64,000 nt of DNA from Lachnospiraceae bacterium MD308 (lineage in GTDB: Bacteria; Bacillota; Clostridia; Lachnospirales; Lachnospiraceae), in the NCBI GenBank assembly GCA_000403475.2, contig KE159795.1, positions 472,561-536,560 on the forward strand, read 5' to 3'. Of this stretch, positions 17,329 to 26,836 are shown one piece after another. Made by a program: the position numbers and the translations under genes. Numbering within the stretch: position 1 is the first letter of the stretch; each line of letters starts with the position of its first letter. Under the pieces are notes generated by a model. The model made no database searches. It was given only the letters and a program-made list of their open reading frames with translations, and was not told where the DNA came from.

Positions 17329-17717
17329 TTACCCTCCGACGCAGTCCTTCAAAACATTGTTGTGCGTCTGATACTTTGATATCCCTTATCTGGCGATAAC
17401 CAAAATCTTCTTTCTTGACTAAATTCAGCACAAAATTATAGCCTACTTTAGTGTTATAGCGCACACCTTTTTTTGAAACTGATGTATCGCTCTAAAAGGG
17501 CAAGCACGGTAATCTTTCCGGCAGCATAGTCAATCCCATCATCAAGCTGCTTTTGGATTGTCTTTTCCTTTTCCCGCAGTTCCTTTAAATCAGAGGAATA
17601 AATGGTCTGTCGTTTCCCACGGATATCGGTATACCGATATTGATAAATCAAGTCTTTTCTCTGGCTCTCTCCTGTCCGCAGGATTCTTCCTTTATTGTCT
17701 TTTCGCTTCTCGGACAT
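17318..17717 (-). pseudogene. Tn916-type tyrosine integrase, N-terminal remnant
   Basis: The ATG at 17717, behind GGAAAGGGG, opens MSEKRKDNKGRILRTGESQR, the arm-binding domain of Tn916-like integrases. At A7 (plus-strand T 17468-17474) the frame breaks to RCAL-stop. Removing one A continues GVRYNTKVGYNFVLNLVKKE and DIKVSDAQQCF, the core-binding domain, and the frame then ends at 17318. The whole catalytic domain (R-H-R-Y) is absent. It marks an old integration event. Confidence 0.75.
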
Positions 17718-17885
17718 TGTCAAACCCCTTTCCGTGATGGAAAGAGCCTTAATATGACACGTCCATTGTATCATATCAAGACTGATTTTTACATCATTAT
17801 ATTTCAAATCGAATACTGAAACACCTCCCCGCACCTTAAACGGCAGCCTCTTGTTTCTGCTTTTATCCAACAAACTCTGAATTTA

Positions 17886-18587
17886 TCACTTTTTATTTCT
17901 AATTTTTCTTATATTGAAATTCATTAAGTGTCTGCCTATGTTTCTATACAGGATGGATTTTAATACTGACATTTCTTGATGATGTTCTTTAAGCAAATCA
18001 TCCGGGCAATCATAAATTCCGAAATCCTGATTAATTCCTTCACTCTGGATATAAGTATTGTTTCGCTCAAAATCAATTACAGGATTGTGAAAATCCTTTA
18101 CAGCAACACCATATCCACAAAAAGTACCTATACATTCGGAATTTATTTTTTGTAATTGCGAGAGGTATGCTTTATCTAATATAAAAGCCTCAAGTTCATA
18201 CCATACCCCGTCTAAATATACCTCTACCCAACTATGAAAGATGTTTTTGGGAGCATTTGTATATACAATACCAGTCATTGCCCCTTTTTGCAATTTCTTA
18301 TCAATTGTGAACCCATGCACTCTACATGGGATATTTACTCCACGAAGCAATGCCATAAAAAGGGTTCCCTTTGTATTACACTGCCCATACCCGTCATCCA
18401 AAACTTTCGATGCTGGAATACTGTCATCCATGTTGTACCCAAAAAAGATTTCATCCCGCACATAATTATATATCTGTTTGATTCGATTAAATGAATCTAC
18501 ATTTTTCCATTGTTTATCACTTATTAACTGCTGTATATTCGTAGCTGAAAAATTTAATATAGGCGTTTCTTTCAAATATTGCTCCAT
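17886..18587 (-). CDS. Transglutaminase-like domain protein
   Basis: This 233-residue cytoplasmic protein has the transglutaminase/arylamine-like triad context: Cys in DDGYGQCNTKG (~80), His in NIFHSWVEVYLDG (~120) and a following acidic residue in WYELEAF. No signal peptide or TM helix is visible. GGGGAGG precedes the ATG at 18587. The substrate is unknown; such proteins act as cysteine proteases or amidases. It lies on the island side of the tRNA and is one of the few intact genes there. Confidence 0.75.
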   Translation of the reverse strand: MEQYLKETPILNFSATNIQQLISDKQWKNVDSFNRIKQIYNYVRDEIFFGYNMDDSIPASKVLDDGYGQCNTKGTLFMALLRGVNIPCRVHGFTIDKKLQKGAMTGIVYTNAPKNIFHSWVEVYLDGVWYELEAFILDKAYLSQLQKINSECIGTFCGYGVAVKDFHNPVIDFERNNTYIQSEGINQDFGIYDCPDDLLKEHHQEMSVLKSILYRNIGRHLMNFNIRKIRNKK

Positions 18588-18617
18588 GGATTACCTCCCC
18601 TCACAAATCCAGATTGA

Positions 18618-18667
18618 ACAAAATCGCTATGCCACAACCTTTGCAGGCCATCGCGCAGCGATTTTGT
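18618..18667. terminator. Inverted repeat between the GyrI-like and transglutaminase genes
   Basis: ACAAAATCGCT (18618-18628) pairs perfectly with AGCGATTTTGT (18657-18667). A GC-rich internal loop lies between the arms. It has the size of a terminator but no long U-run. Confidence 0.4.
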
Positions 18668-18682
18668 ACAATTAGAATTTAT

Positions 18683-19144
18683 TTATAGCTTTCTAATTGG
18701 AAAAAACATATAATTCTTCCCTGTCTGCGGACAAGTAAAATCGTGGACTGCTCCTACTAATGGAATAGCATTATCTTCCAGATACTTTCTTGCCTCTGAA
18801 AAGGTAGAATCATTTTCACATTCTACATAAATATATTCATAGCCAGAAATAATCCATTTTGTCCAACCGTTGGGGGCTTCTGCATCCTCTCTGCATTCTA
18901 CCCCGGCAAGATAGAGTCCTTTGTTGAAATCTTCCCACGGATTGAATGAGTGCGAGAAATCAGACATAGCACCCCAAATACCACTGATATTTCCTTTCTC
19001 ATCTTTCTTAGCCAAATGTTGAATTTCTCCAAAGTGAGAATTTGCATCAACCCATAATCTTTGAATAAAACCCTCTCCGTCTAAAGTTGAACCCACTTTT
19101 CCTATTACAACAAAAGACTCCTTTACACACCTTTCAGCTTTCAT
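18683..19144 (-). CDS. GyrI-like / effector-binding domain protein
   Basis: This 153-residue protein matches the stand-alone GyrI-like small-molecule-binding domain (SHS2 fold) seen in AraC-type activators. Matching parts are FVVIGKVGSTLDGEGFIQRL near the start, NPWEDFNKGLYLAGVEC in the middle, and WTKWIISGYEYIYVEC with an NYMFFPI tail. There is no DNA-binding domain. The start at 19144 has GGGAGG seven bases upstream. It probably senses or sequesters a hydrophobic compound. The ligand is unknown. Confidence 0.75.
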   Translation of the reverse strand: MKAERCVKESFVVIGKVGSTLDGEGFIQRLWVDANSHFGEIQHLAKKDEKGNISGIWGAMSDFSHSFNPWEDFNKGLYLAGVECREDAEAPNGWTKWIISGYEYIYVECENDSTFSEARKYLEDNAIPLVGAVHDFTCPQTGKNYMFFPIRKL

Positions 19145-19237
19145 ATTTTCCTCCCACGAATCCCGATTTGTCAATTTAATTTTATCATATTTTTATATGG
19201 AATTCTATGGATAAGAGGGCAGATACCTATGAAAAAG

Positions 19238-19260
19238 CACTTTCTTATACTAAGAAAGTG
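19238..19260 (-). terminator. Hairpin with U-run
   Basis: CACTTTCTTA and TAAGAAAGTG pair perfectly around a 3-nt loop. On the minus strand GCTTTTT follows. It is the second terminator-like hairpin downstream of the tRNA. Confidence 0.6.
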
Positions 19261-19290
19261 TAACCAGTTGTAACCAATTATTTTAACAAT

Positions 19291-19324
19291 AAAAAATAGG
19301 AAACCTTAGTAAATTAAGGTTTCC
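19291..19324 (-). terminator. tRNA-Leu terminator
   Basis: A 10-bp perfect stem, GGAAACCTTA with TAAGGTTTCC (19299-19308 and 19315-19324), is followed on the minus strand by TATTTTTT. It lies 15 bases after the tRNA 3' end. Confidence 0.8.
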
Positions 19325-19339
19325 CACACTTTTAACCAA

Positions 19340-19423
19340 TGCGGAAGATGGGACTTGAACCCACACAGCTCGAAAGCTACAAGATCCTTAGTCTTGCTCG
19401 TCTGCCAGTTCCGACACTTCCGC
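19340..19423 (-). tRNA. tRNA-Leu (anticodon AAG)
   Basis: The 84-nt gene folds fully. The acceptor stem is GCGGAAG/CTTCCGC with encoded A. The D-arm closes TCG/CGA, and the anticodon stem is CAAGA/TCTTG. The 7-nt loop CTAAGGA gives anticodon AAG, decoding CUU. A long variable arm (AGCT-TTCG-AGCT) and T-arm TGGG-TTCAAGT-CCCA mark it as class II. The final CA of CCA is not encoded. Its 3' end faces the decayed island, so it is a plausible integration site. Confidence 0.95.
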
Positions 19424-19526
19424 ATAGACTTCTTAAACTGTCCAGAAATTATAATAATATATAAGTCAAAAAATGTCAATAATTATTTTCAATTTTTTCA
19501 ATTAATTTTTAACGACAAGTTTTATA

Positions 19527-20081
19527 TCATCTTCTATACCGATTTTTCCCTTTAAGCACATGCTCCTTAATATACCGGAACGTCTTCTCCTCACCGTCTC
19601 TTGCAAGCATTTTCAAAAGGAAATGCAAAAGCGCTGCTGTATCCGGATGAATCATCTTCCCTAACTTTCCCGCTCCGTCCTCATAATATTCCAGAGGATG
19701 TACATCTGTATAATTATCCCGCTGATATGTTTTTGAAGCTGCCACTCGGTCCATAAACATCTCCACCACATATCTAACGGGCATCTTCTGGCCTACAATC
19801 CCCTCTTCTTTGTCCACACTGTAATCAATCCAGTACTCATAGTGATGCTTATTGCGCCCCTTATGGTGAAGCCACGCCTTCGAATAACCTGTCGCCTCAC
19901 GCTCTGCATTATTCGGGCTTCTAGTTCCCTGATAATATTTACAGCCGACAAAGAATTCTGTAGGTGAATATTTTGACAGGTCGTGAAGAAGTCCCTGTCT
20001 ATATAGTCCCACCCGGAAACAATGCTTCATCACAAGGAGTTTATGGTGGTTAATGGTATGTAAATGACCCAATATCTTCAT
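19527..20081 (-). CDS. DUF5662 family protein
   Basis: This 184-residue soluble protein is rich in His, Tyr and Trp: HLHTINHHKLLVMKHCF near the start, LLHDLSKYSPTEF, then HHKGRNKHHYEYWIDY. HDLSKY with the following His-rich helix resembles an HD-type metal site, but the catalytic reaction is unknown. It is a widely shared Clostridia hypothetical. It is the last gene of the SBP-GH13-TraX run, 32 bp after TraX, and ends before the tRNA. Confidence 0.7.
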   Translation of the reverse strand: MKILGHLHTINHHKLLVMKHCFRVGLYRQGLLHDLSKYSPTEFFVGCKYYQGTRSPNNAEREATGYSKAWLHHKGRNKHHYEYWIDYSVDKEEGIVGQKMPVRYVVEMFMDRVAASKTYQRDNYTDVHPLEYYEDGAGKLGKMIHPDTAALLHFLLKMLARDGEEKTFRYIKEHVLKGKNRYRR

Positions 20082-20113
20082 GACAAATTCTCCTGTTTGT
20101 TTTTTGATTTCTT

Positions 20114-20752
20114 TTAGCGTATCATATGATAAATTGCGTACAGCACAAGTAGATGTAATGGGTAAAACAGATAGAAAAAATATTTCATAGACGGTCCCTT
20201 TTCCCCGTTATACAGCACAAGAAAAACTGTCGCAAATACTCCATACCTCTGTATTTGATTCCAGAGCAGATTCCACACCGCTCCTGCCGCATGCTTTCTC
20301 CATCTATACCTTCTCAAAAAATAATAGATAGAAATAAGCAGAATCCCTTTAAACCCATAATCTGTTCTCAAAAAAACAGCAACCCACATTGCCAAAAGTA
20401 CTTCCGTCACTTTTATCGGCCACTCTGCATTTTTTTCAAGCGCATACATCATCACAACGCCAATGAATAAAGAAAAAAATACATTCTGATGGCCGAACTC
20501 CAGCACAGTATCTCGAAATGCCAGATCATATGGTATCTCGGATATTACCGCAAATACTCCCAGACGCAGCATATATTTTCTCATATCTCTCGTATGAGAA
20601 AAACCTTCCACCAACAAAAAACAAAAAATAGGGAAGGATATTCTTCCAATATATCTGAATACCAAATCCCCCGGAAACAACACAGCTCCCGTATGATCGA
20701 TAATCATCGTTAAAACAGCGATACATTTCAGTTGAAAAGAATTAAGCCCCAT
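20114..20752 (-). CDS. TraX family membrane protein
   Basis: This 212-residue integral membrane protein has about six to seven hydrophobic helices. TraX family features are LKCIAVLTMIIDHTGAVLFP near the start and IGRISFPIFCFLLVEGFSHT after it. TraX was named as the F-pilin acetylase. In Firmicutes, chromosomal relatives are common without conjugation genes, so an acyltransfer role on a surface polymer is more likely. The start is 2 bp after the stop of the GH13-like gene, so they share an mRNA. Confidence 0.8.
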   Translation of the reverse strand: MGLNSFQLKCIAVLTMIIDHTGAVLFPGDLVFRYIGRISFPIFCFLLVEGFSHTRDMRKYMLRLGVFAVISEIPYDLAFRDTVLEFGHQNVFFSLFIGVVMMYALEKNAEWPIKVTEVLLAMWVAVFLRTDYGFKGILLISIYYFLRRYRWRKHAAGAVWNLLWNQIQRYGVFATVFLVLYNGEKGPSMKYFFYLFYPLHLLVLYAIYHMIR

Positions 20753-20753
20753 A

Positions 20754-22442
20754 TTATCTGCCTGCCAGAATTACGATTGTTCTGGCCTTCACCTCGATAC
20801 GTTTTTGATTTTTCACTGGTTCTGCACTCTCAACAATATCATCTGTTGTGGCCAGAATGCTCCACTTTTTTTCTTTGGGAAGAGCCGGCAATGCAAATAC
20901 ATGACTGAGCCAATGCATGTTGTAGACCACATAACAGTCTGCCCCGCTGCAAGTTTCTCCACTATAGTATACCCCAAGCTGCCTGCTTGATACTTCCGAC
21001 GGCACACGCCATGCGCTCTCACCGTGATAAGACACATCCGGAACTCCGCATCCGACTCTGTCGGCGCCTAACATCTCATTCTCCGGGCAGAACACCCCGT
21101 ATGTTTTGCGTATTTCAATGATTTTCCTGACAAACTCCCGAAGCTCTCTGTCTTTTTCAAGCTTCCCCCAATTTGTCCAACCAACAGGATTATCCTGGCA
21201 ATAGACATTATTATTCCCTTTCTGTGAATTATAAAATTCATCTCCCGCCAAAATGCAAGGCATCCCCTGAGACAACAGCGTTAACAAAAAAGCATTTTTT
21301 ACCTGCCGTCTTCTTAATGCAACAATCTCCTTCTTCCTGCTTGGTCCCTCTGCTCCGCAATTCCAGCTATAATTATAATCCGGTCCGTCCTGATTATTCT
21401 CACCATTACTTTCATTGTGCTTACAGTCATAAGAGACAAGGTCATTCAATGTAAATCCCGTATGACTGGCGATATAATTAAATGTACCGTCCGCTTTAGA
21501 ACTATGGCGCAGCCAGTAAATGACATCTGTGACCATTCCCTCATCTCCTTTTAGGAACCGGCGCATCACATCCTGAAAACCTGTCTGATGGTACATAATC
21601 TTTGTCCGTTTTAAAAACGGGTCCTGGCAAATCCCTTCTATCGGCGCCACTGAAGGATTCAAAATAAAACCGTCAATATGATACTCCATCATATAATATC
21701 GAAGGCATTCTTCCATAATCTGCTTCGGCATACTGTTATCAAAAGGCATCTCAAGAACTACTTCTATCCCTTCCCTGTGACACGCCTTTACCATATCTTT
21801 CAAAGAACGAATCCCGTCGCCGTCCGCCGCATAAGCACTTTTGGGTGCAAAACAATACGCCTCGCCATATCCCCAGTAATTGCGCCTGAGACCACACTCT
21901 TCGAACTCATAGACCGGCATACAGTGTATCTGATTAATTCCAAGTTCTTTCAGATACGGAATCTTTTCTACAACGCCTTCAAAGCACCCCTTCCTCTTAA
22001 CCCCCGAAGAAGAGTCTTTTGTAAATCCCCGAACATGCAGACTATAGGCAATCACCTTATGATAGGGAATCTCAAGTACCTTGTCTCCCTCCCAATTGTA
22101 TTCCTCGCGGCAGATTACACAGCGCACCTCATGCTCCTGTATATCTGTTTCCTTACCCCATTTTGCCCTCCCTGCTAATGCTCTGGCATAAGGATCTAAA
22201 ACCACTTCTCCGTCAATCATATAATTATATTCATAAGATCTTTTTCCTATATCCTTTAATGCCATATAGTGTACTTCCCCGACACTGTCCGTAATCGGAT
22301 ATACTGCACAGGGCGCTGTCTTTCCCGGATGATAAACCAAAAGGCTGCACTCTTTTCCTTTCGGAACAGGCACAGAAAAGTTCACCTCATCCTTTGTAAC
22401 CGTAACGCCTAACGGCAACGGTCTTCCTTGTGTCTGCTTCAT
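20754..22442 (-). CDS. GH13 family protein lacking the catalytic residues
   Basis: This 562-residue protein has the layout of glycogen-debranching/isoamylase enzymes. An N-terminal beta-sandwich (~1-100) precedes a TIM barrel starting at HVRGFTKDSSSG, and a beta C-domain closes it. The four conserved GH13 regions are altered. Region I reads EVVLEMPFDN, not DVVYNH. Region II is DGFILNPSVA, not GFRFDLA. Region III is TKIMYHQTGF with no Glu. Region IV is NYIASHTGFTLNDLVSY, with Thr for the Asp in HDGF. All three acids are therefore absent. It may bind alpha-glucans without cutting them. Confidence 0.8.
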   Translation of the reverse strand: MKQTQGRPLPLGVTVTKDEVNFSVPVPKGKECSLLVYHPGKTAPCAVYPITDSVGEVHYMALKDIGKRSYEYNYMIDGEVVLDPYARALAGRAKWGKETDIQEHEVRCVICREEYNWEGDKVLEIPYHKVIAYSLHVRGFTKDSSSGVKRKGCFEGVVEKIPYLKELGINQIHCMPVYEFEECGLRRNYWGYGEAYCFAPKSAYAADGDGIRSLKDMVKACHREGIEVVLEMPFDNSMPKQIMEECLRYYMMEYHIDGFILNPSVAPIEGICQDPFLKRTKIMYHQTGFQDVMRRFLKGDEGMVTDVIYWLRHSSKADGTFNYIASHTGFTLNDLVSYDCKHNESNGENNQDGPDYNYSWNCGAEGPSRKKEIVALRRRQVKNAFLLTLLSQGMPCILAGDEFYNSQKGNNNVYCQDNPVGWTNWGKLEKDRELREFVRKIIEIRKTYGVFCPENEMLGADRVGCGVPDVSYHGESAWRVPSEVSSRQLGVYYSGETCSGADCYVVYNMHWLSHVFALPALPKEKKWSILATTDDIVESAEPVKNQKRIEVKARTIVILAGR

Positions 22443-22460
22443 CTGTCTCCCTTCCGGATA

Positions 22461-23465
22461 CTACTGCCAGCCGTCCACTCCATACATACCGACATTATCC
22501 TTGTTAATCATAAATACTTCTTCATAAGTTTCCTTTTCGAATTTCTGGCCAGTCAATATACAATCTGCAATCTCTGCAGCATTCTTCCCCATATGAATCG
22601 GAGACTGCGCTGCAGTACCGGCTATCTGGGTATCCTGTTTTTGCAGTTCTTTCTTGATATCCGGCGAGCCGTCCACCCCGTAAATCAACACTTCTTTCGC
22701 CCTTGCAACATTCACTGACGTAGTTGCACCTACCGCTATCTGGTCGTTTCCGCACATAATCGCCACAATATCAGGATGTTCTTTTAACATCTTCTCGGAC
22801 TCCTCTAATGCCCGCTCGAATTCTCCTGTCGTGTCCGCCCGCGCGACTACCTCAAAGCCTTTCGCCGCCTTGGCAATCGCTTCCTCAAAGCCTGTAATCC
22901 GGTCATTGATAGAATTCTGCGTAGGACACTCCAGAATCGCTATCTTGCCGCCCTCCGGACATTTCTCAATCAAATCCTCACCGCAGATATACCCTGCACT
23001 GTAATTATCGGAACCGATATATGCATCCACATAATCCATCTCCCTGACCTGGGTATCTACATTGATAATCCTCACCCCCGCTTCCTTAAGTGCCTGAAGC
23101 GATGGAGTAATCTTTTCCCAGTCCACCGGACTCAAGATAATAGCGCAAATTCCTTTGTCAATCATCTCCTGGATCTGCACTGCCTGCTGTGTAGGATCAG
23201 TACCAGGGTCTTCCGCAATAAACTCATATCCTTTTTTTTCGATAACTTCCCGCGCCGCATTCTCCAGTGTAATAAAATATGGATTCTTCATATCAATAAC
23301 ACTAAATCCAATTAACTTTTTCTCCTGTGACCCTGTTTCGCTCTCTTCCGTCTCTTCCCCCGAAGCCGCATTGTCCTCCGGCGTTCCGACATGCTTCTTG
23401 CATCCACTCATCCCTAAGATGCAGATTAGTATGACTGCCATCACCGCAATTACTCTCTTTTTCAT
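22461..23465 (-). CDS. Sugar-type ABC substrate-binding lipoprotein (orphan)
   Basis: This 334-residue protein of the periplasmic binding protein class I/RbsB type begins with a lipoprotein signal: MKKRVIAVMAVILICILGMS then GC, a lipobox. A low-complexity E/S/T linker follows, and then the binding fold (KLIGFSVIDMKNPYFITLEN; VDTQV; YIGSDNYSAGYI; CGNDQIAVGAT; YGVDGSPDIK). The start at 23465 is preferred because GGAGG lies upstream. No permease or ATPase gene is adjacent. The next gene is the GH13-like pseudoenzyme, which may hint at a glucan or oligosaccharide ligand. Confidence 0.85.
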   Translation of the reverse strand: MKKRVIAVMAVILICILGMSGCKKHVGTPEDNAASGEETEESETGSQEKKLIGFSVIDMKNPYFITLENAAREVIEKKGYEFIAEDPGTDPTQQAVQIQEMIDKGICAIILSPVDWEKITPSLQALKEAGVRIINVDTQVREMDYVDAYIGSDNYSAGYICGEDLIEKCPEGGKIAILECPTQNSINDRITGFEEAIAKAAKGFEVVARADTTGEFERALEESEKMLKEHPDIVAIMCGNDQIAVGATTSVNVARAKEVLIYGVDGSPDIKKELQKQDTQIAGTAAQSPIHMGKNAAEIADCILTGQKFEKETYEEVFMINKDNVGMYGVDGWQ

Positions 23466-23506
23466 TACAATAGCTTCCTCCTGCGACAAAATATTACATA
23501 CTTTTA

Positions 23507-25372
23507 TTATTCTACATCATTTTTTTCATTTTGGCTACCTGCCAATTCGTATAGAAACCGGGAACTCGATATGCTTTTTCCGTTTTTTTCTTTTGTATAG
23601 CTGACAATAAGCTGCTTTTTTGCCCTCGTCATTGCTACATAGAATAATCTCCGCTCTTCTTCTATCTCCTTGTCAAGCTTCGCTTTCTTGTAAGGCATTG
23701 CCCCTTCATTAGCTCCGATAATAAAAACGATATCATATTCCAATCCCTTAGCTCCATGCATCGTATGGAGGGCAATTCCCTGGTCAGCTTCTGGTTTTCT
23801 CTGCTCCCTCTGCCTCTTCAAAAGCATATTTCTATAATCCTCCACATAATCAAGCCATTCTTCTATCGTGGCGTAAGATTTCGACGACTCCTGTATTTCG
23901 TCAAGTGTATCCAAAAGCTTTGTGTACTCCAACCGTTGATTCTCAGCGTACTCTTTTAAAAAGCTGTCATATCCAATACTTTTTCTGATATATTGTATAG
24001 CCGCATAAGGCGACTTTCCGCAAAGCGTCTCTACATCCCATTCAAAATCATCAATCCTGTCAATCATCCACTTTTTATCACAATAAAAACATCGCAGACT
24101 CTCATAAGTAACTTTTCCTTCACTCATACTGTCCCTCCCTATGTACCTGTTGGGACGGTTTGCGATGCGGAGAAAGTCCTTTCTCTCACAAAATCCTTGT
24201 GACAATCGAAGATAGCTGATAATATCCTGCGCAGTAAAATGTTCATATATGTTATATAGTTTCTCTTTCATGGAAAATGGAATCTGATGCTGTAAAAGTT
24301 CCTCCGCAAGCAGCCTTGCGTCTGCCGCTGTTCGAAACAGCACAGCGATCTGCTCCATTGCTGCACCTGTAGCTAAAAACTCCTGAATCTTCTCTAAAAT
24401 GTACCCGCTCTCCTCTATCGGGTCCTTAGTCTCCTGAACATGTATCCCCTTCTCCTCTTTTCGAAAAGGACATATTTCCTTTTGATACCTCTTTTTATTA
24501 TTCGAGATAACCCGAAGCGCTCCCTTTACAATATGCGCATCAGACCGATAATTTACATTCAAAAGAAGCTGTTTTGCCTCCGGATAATCCTTTTTGAACT
24601 CTAACATAATCTCAGGCTGCGCTCCCCGAAACCCATAGACCGATTGATCATCATCTCCGACAGCAAACAGATTCCTGCAAGGTTCCCCAAGCATACGGAT
24701 AACATCATATTGCACTTGATTGATATCCTGGAATTCATCAATTAGAATATACCTGAATTTTTGCTGCCATTTTTTTAATATATCCTTTCTTTCCTCAAAA
24801 AGACGGCAGCACATCACCAACATATCCTCAAAATCTATCTTTTTTAACTTTTTCTTTGCTTCCTCATAATCAAAAAATATCTGTCGGAAAACCTCTTTCC
24901 CACAATGAACAGAAACATACGACTCAATATCTTTTCGATTGTTTTTTACGTTTCCAATTTCCTCGGCTATTTTTTCAAAATAATCCTCTTCCGATTCCAC
25001 TGTAGTATCTTCTATCTGATCTCCTGCGACCTGACGCAGCAATACGTATTTTTCTCCGTCCGACAAAAGACTTTTGTGATCCAGTCCATACGCCCATTTC
25101 AAAATCCAATAGTACACCGAATGAAAAGTACCAAAATTAACCGGAAACCCATCTGACTCCATAATCTGGTAAAATCGCTTTCTCATCTCCTGCGCCGCAT
25201 ATTTAGTAAAGGTAATGACCAGAATCTCTTCTGGTCTTACCTTGTACACTTTAATTAAATATTCGATTCTCTTTGCGATTGTAAGCGTCTTCCCTGAACC
25301 GGGACCGGCCAGCACCAGACATGGGCCATTAAAATGAGACACTGCTGCCTTCTGAGCTTCATTCAGACCCAT
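23507..25372 (-). CDS. UvrD/Rep/PcrA-type 3'-5' DNA helicase
   Basis: This superfamily 1A helicase of 621 residues carries all core motifs: Q-motif LNEAQKAAV, Walker A GPGSGKT, Walker [12 protein letters not shown], motif [16 protein letters not shown], motif IV NYRS, motif [12 protein letters not shown] and motif [12 protein letters not shown]. It is shorter than PcrA (~720), mainly at the C-terminus. AAGGAG lies five bases before the ATG at 25372. That start overlaps the 3' end of gltX by 14 bp. A role in replication or repair is likely. Confidence 0.9.
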   Translation of the reverse strand: MGLNEAQKAAVSHFNGPCLVLAGPGSGKTLTIAKRIEYLIKVYKVRPEEILVITFTKYAAQEMRKRFYQIMESDGFPVNFGTFHSVYYWILKWAYGLDHKSLLSDGEKYVLLRQVAGDQIEDTTVESEEDYFEKIAEEIGNVKNNRKDIESYVSVHCGKEVFRQIFFDYEEAKKKLKKIDFEDMLVMCCRLFEERKDILKKWQQKFRYILIDEFQDINQVQYDVIRMLGEPCRNLFAVGDDDQSVYGFRGAQPEIMLEFKKDYPEAKQLLLNVNYRSDAHIVKGALRVISNNKKRYQKEICPFRKEEKGIHVQETKDPIEESGYILEKIQEFLATGAAMEQIAVLFRTAADARLLAEELLQHQIPFSMKEKLYNIYEHFTAQDIISYLRLSQGFCERKDFLRIANRPNRYIGRDSMSEGKVTYESLRCFYCDKKWMIDRIDDFEWDVETLCGKSPYAAIQYIRKSIGYDSFLKEYAENQRLEYTKLLDTLDEIQESSKSYATIEEWLDYVEDYRNMLLKRQREQRKPEADQGIALHTMHGAKGLEYDIVFIIGANEGAMPYKKAKLDKEIEEERRLFYVAMTRAKKQLIVSYTKEKNGKSISSSRFLYELAGSQNEKNDVE

Positions 25373-26834
25373 ATACACTCCTTAATAATTCAATTCCTTT
25401 GCGGATACGCGCCAATGATTCTTCTTTTCCGAATATCTCCATCAGCTCTGTCGCTCCCCCGGGAGTACTCTGCTTTCCTGACACAGCCGTCCTGAGAGGC
25501 CACATAACAAATCCGACTTTAACACCTTTCTTCTCCACATATCCTTTCAAAAGTTCAAACAGAGCATCATTGCTAAAATCTTCCTGCGCCTCTAAAAGCG
25601 GCAAGACTTCCTTAAGCACCTCTAAAGATTTCTCCTCATTAGTCTTCATCTTTTTATGACAGTACATCGCGGTATCGTATTCCGGAAGAACCTCAAAGAA
25701 ATCAATCTGGTCTTTAATATCTGCAAAGACCTCAATTCTGGTCTTCACAAGCTCTGCAATCTTTCTCAGGTCATAATTCTTCGTCACAGTCTCTTTGATA
25801 TATGGCTCTGCCATCTCATAAAAACGCTCAGAGTCCATTGCCTTCAGATACTCCCCGTTCATCCACTTAAGTTTCACAATATCAAAAACTGCCGGAGATT
25901 TGCTCATATGCCGGTAATCAAATGCTTTCACTAACTCTTCCAGCGAAAAAATCTCCTGGTTATCGGAAGGGCACCAGCCAAGAAGTGCAACATAATTAAC
26001 TACCGCCTCCGTCACAAAGCCCTGGTCAATCAAGTCTTCGTAAGAGGAATGCCCGCACCGTTTGCTCAGCTTCTTATGATTTTCATCCGTAATCAACGGA
26101 CAGTGCACGTAGGTAGGAATCTCCCATCCGAAAGCCTCATAAATCCGGTTGTATTTAGGCGCCGAGGAGAGGTACTCATTCCCACGCACCACATGAGTGA
26201 TACCCATAAGGTGATCGTCAACCACATTAGCAAAATTGTATGTCGGATATCCGTCCGACTTAATCAAGATTAAATCCTCCATTTCCTCATTGGGAACAGT
26301 GATATCTCCATAGATGTCATCCTTAAAAGTAGTGGTTCCCTCCGCAGGCATATTAAAGCGAATAACATACGGTTTTCCTTCTGCGAGATTAGCCTCCACT
26401 TCCTCCTTGCTCAGTGAAAGACAATGCTTATCGTACACAACAATCTCTGTACCGCCCTCCTCAGACACTTTGCTCTTTAAAGACTCCAGCCTTTCCTTAT
26501 CGCAGAAGCAGTAGTAAGCATCACCTTGTTCAATCAGTTTCTTCGCATATTCAAGATAAATTCCTGACGCGTTCCTCTCACTCTGAACATAAGGTCCCAC
26601 TCCTCCGTCCTTATCCGGACCTTCATCATGGATCAGTCCCGTCTCCTCCAGTGTATGATAAATAATCTCAAGCGCCCCTTCTACAAAACGCACTTGATCC
26701 GTATCTTCGATTCGAAGCATAAAATCCCCGTCCTCATGCTTCGCGATCAGATAAGCATAAAGAGCCGTCCTCAAATTCCCCACATGCATTCTGCCTGTGG
26801 GGCTTGGCGCAAATCTTGTTCTTACTTTACTCAT
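25359..26834 (-). CDS. gltX: Glutamyl-tRNA synthetase
   Basis: This 491-residue class I synthetase charges tRNA-Glu (and, in most Firmicutes, tRNA-Gln for later amidation). The HIGH-type motif is [18 protein letters not shown] (residues ~8-25), and the KMSKS-type loop is [10 protein letters not shown]. The C-terminal anticodon-binding helices are complete. It follows the sirtuin-like gene by two bases, with GGGAGAATAGTA before the ATG, and overlaps the helicase gene. Length is normal. Confidence 0.95.
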   Translation of the reverse strand: MSKVRTRFAPSPTGRMHVGNLRTALYAYLIAKHEDGDFMLRIEDTDQVRFVEGALEIIYHTLEETGLIHDEGPDKDGGVGPYVQSERNASGIYLEYAKKLIEQGDAYYCFCDKERLESLKSKVSEEGGTEIVVYDKHCLSLSKEEVEANLAEGKPYVIRFNMPAEGTTTFKDDIYGDITVPNEEMEDLILIKSDGYPTYNFANVVDDHLMGITHVVRGNEYLSSAPKYNRIYEAFGWEIPTYVHCPLITDENHKKLSKRCGHSSYEDLIDQGFVTEAVVNYVALLGWCPSDNQEIFSLEELVKAFDYRHMSKSPAVFDIVKLKWMNGEYLKAMDSERFYEMAEPYIKETVTKNYDLRKIAELVKTRIEVFADIKDQIDFFEVLPEYDTAMYCHKKMKTNEEKSLEVLKEVLPLLEAQEDFSNDALFELLKGYVEKKGVKVGFVMWPLRTAVSGKQSTPGGATELMEIFGKEESLARIRKGIELLRSVYGSE

Positions 26835-26836
26835 TA

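Noticed and set aside
20114-20752. TraX as evidence of a conjugative system
   Set aside because: No other transfer genes are nearby and TraX-like proteins are common core genes in Firmicutes.
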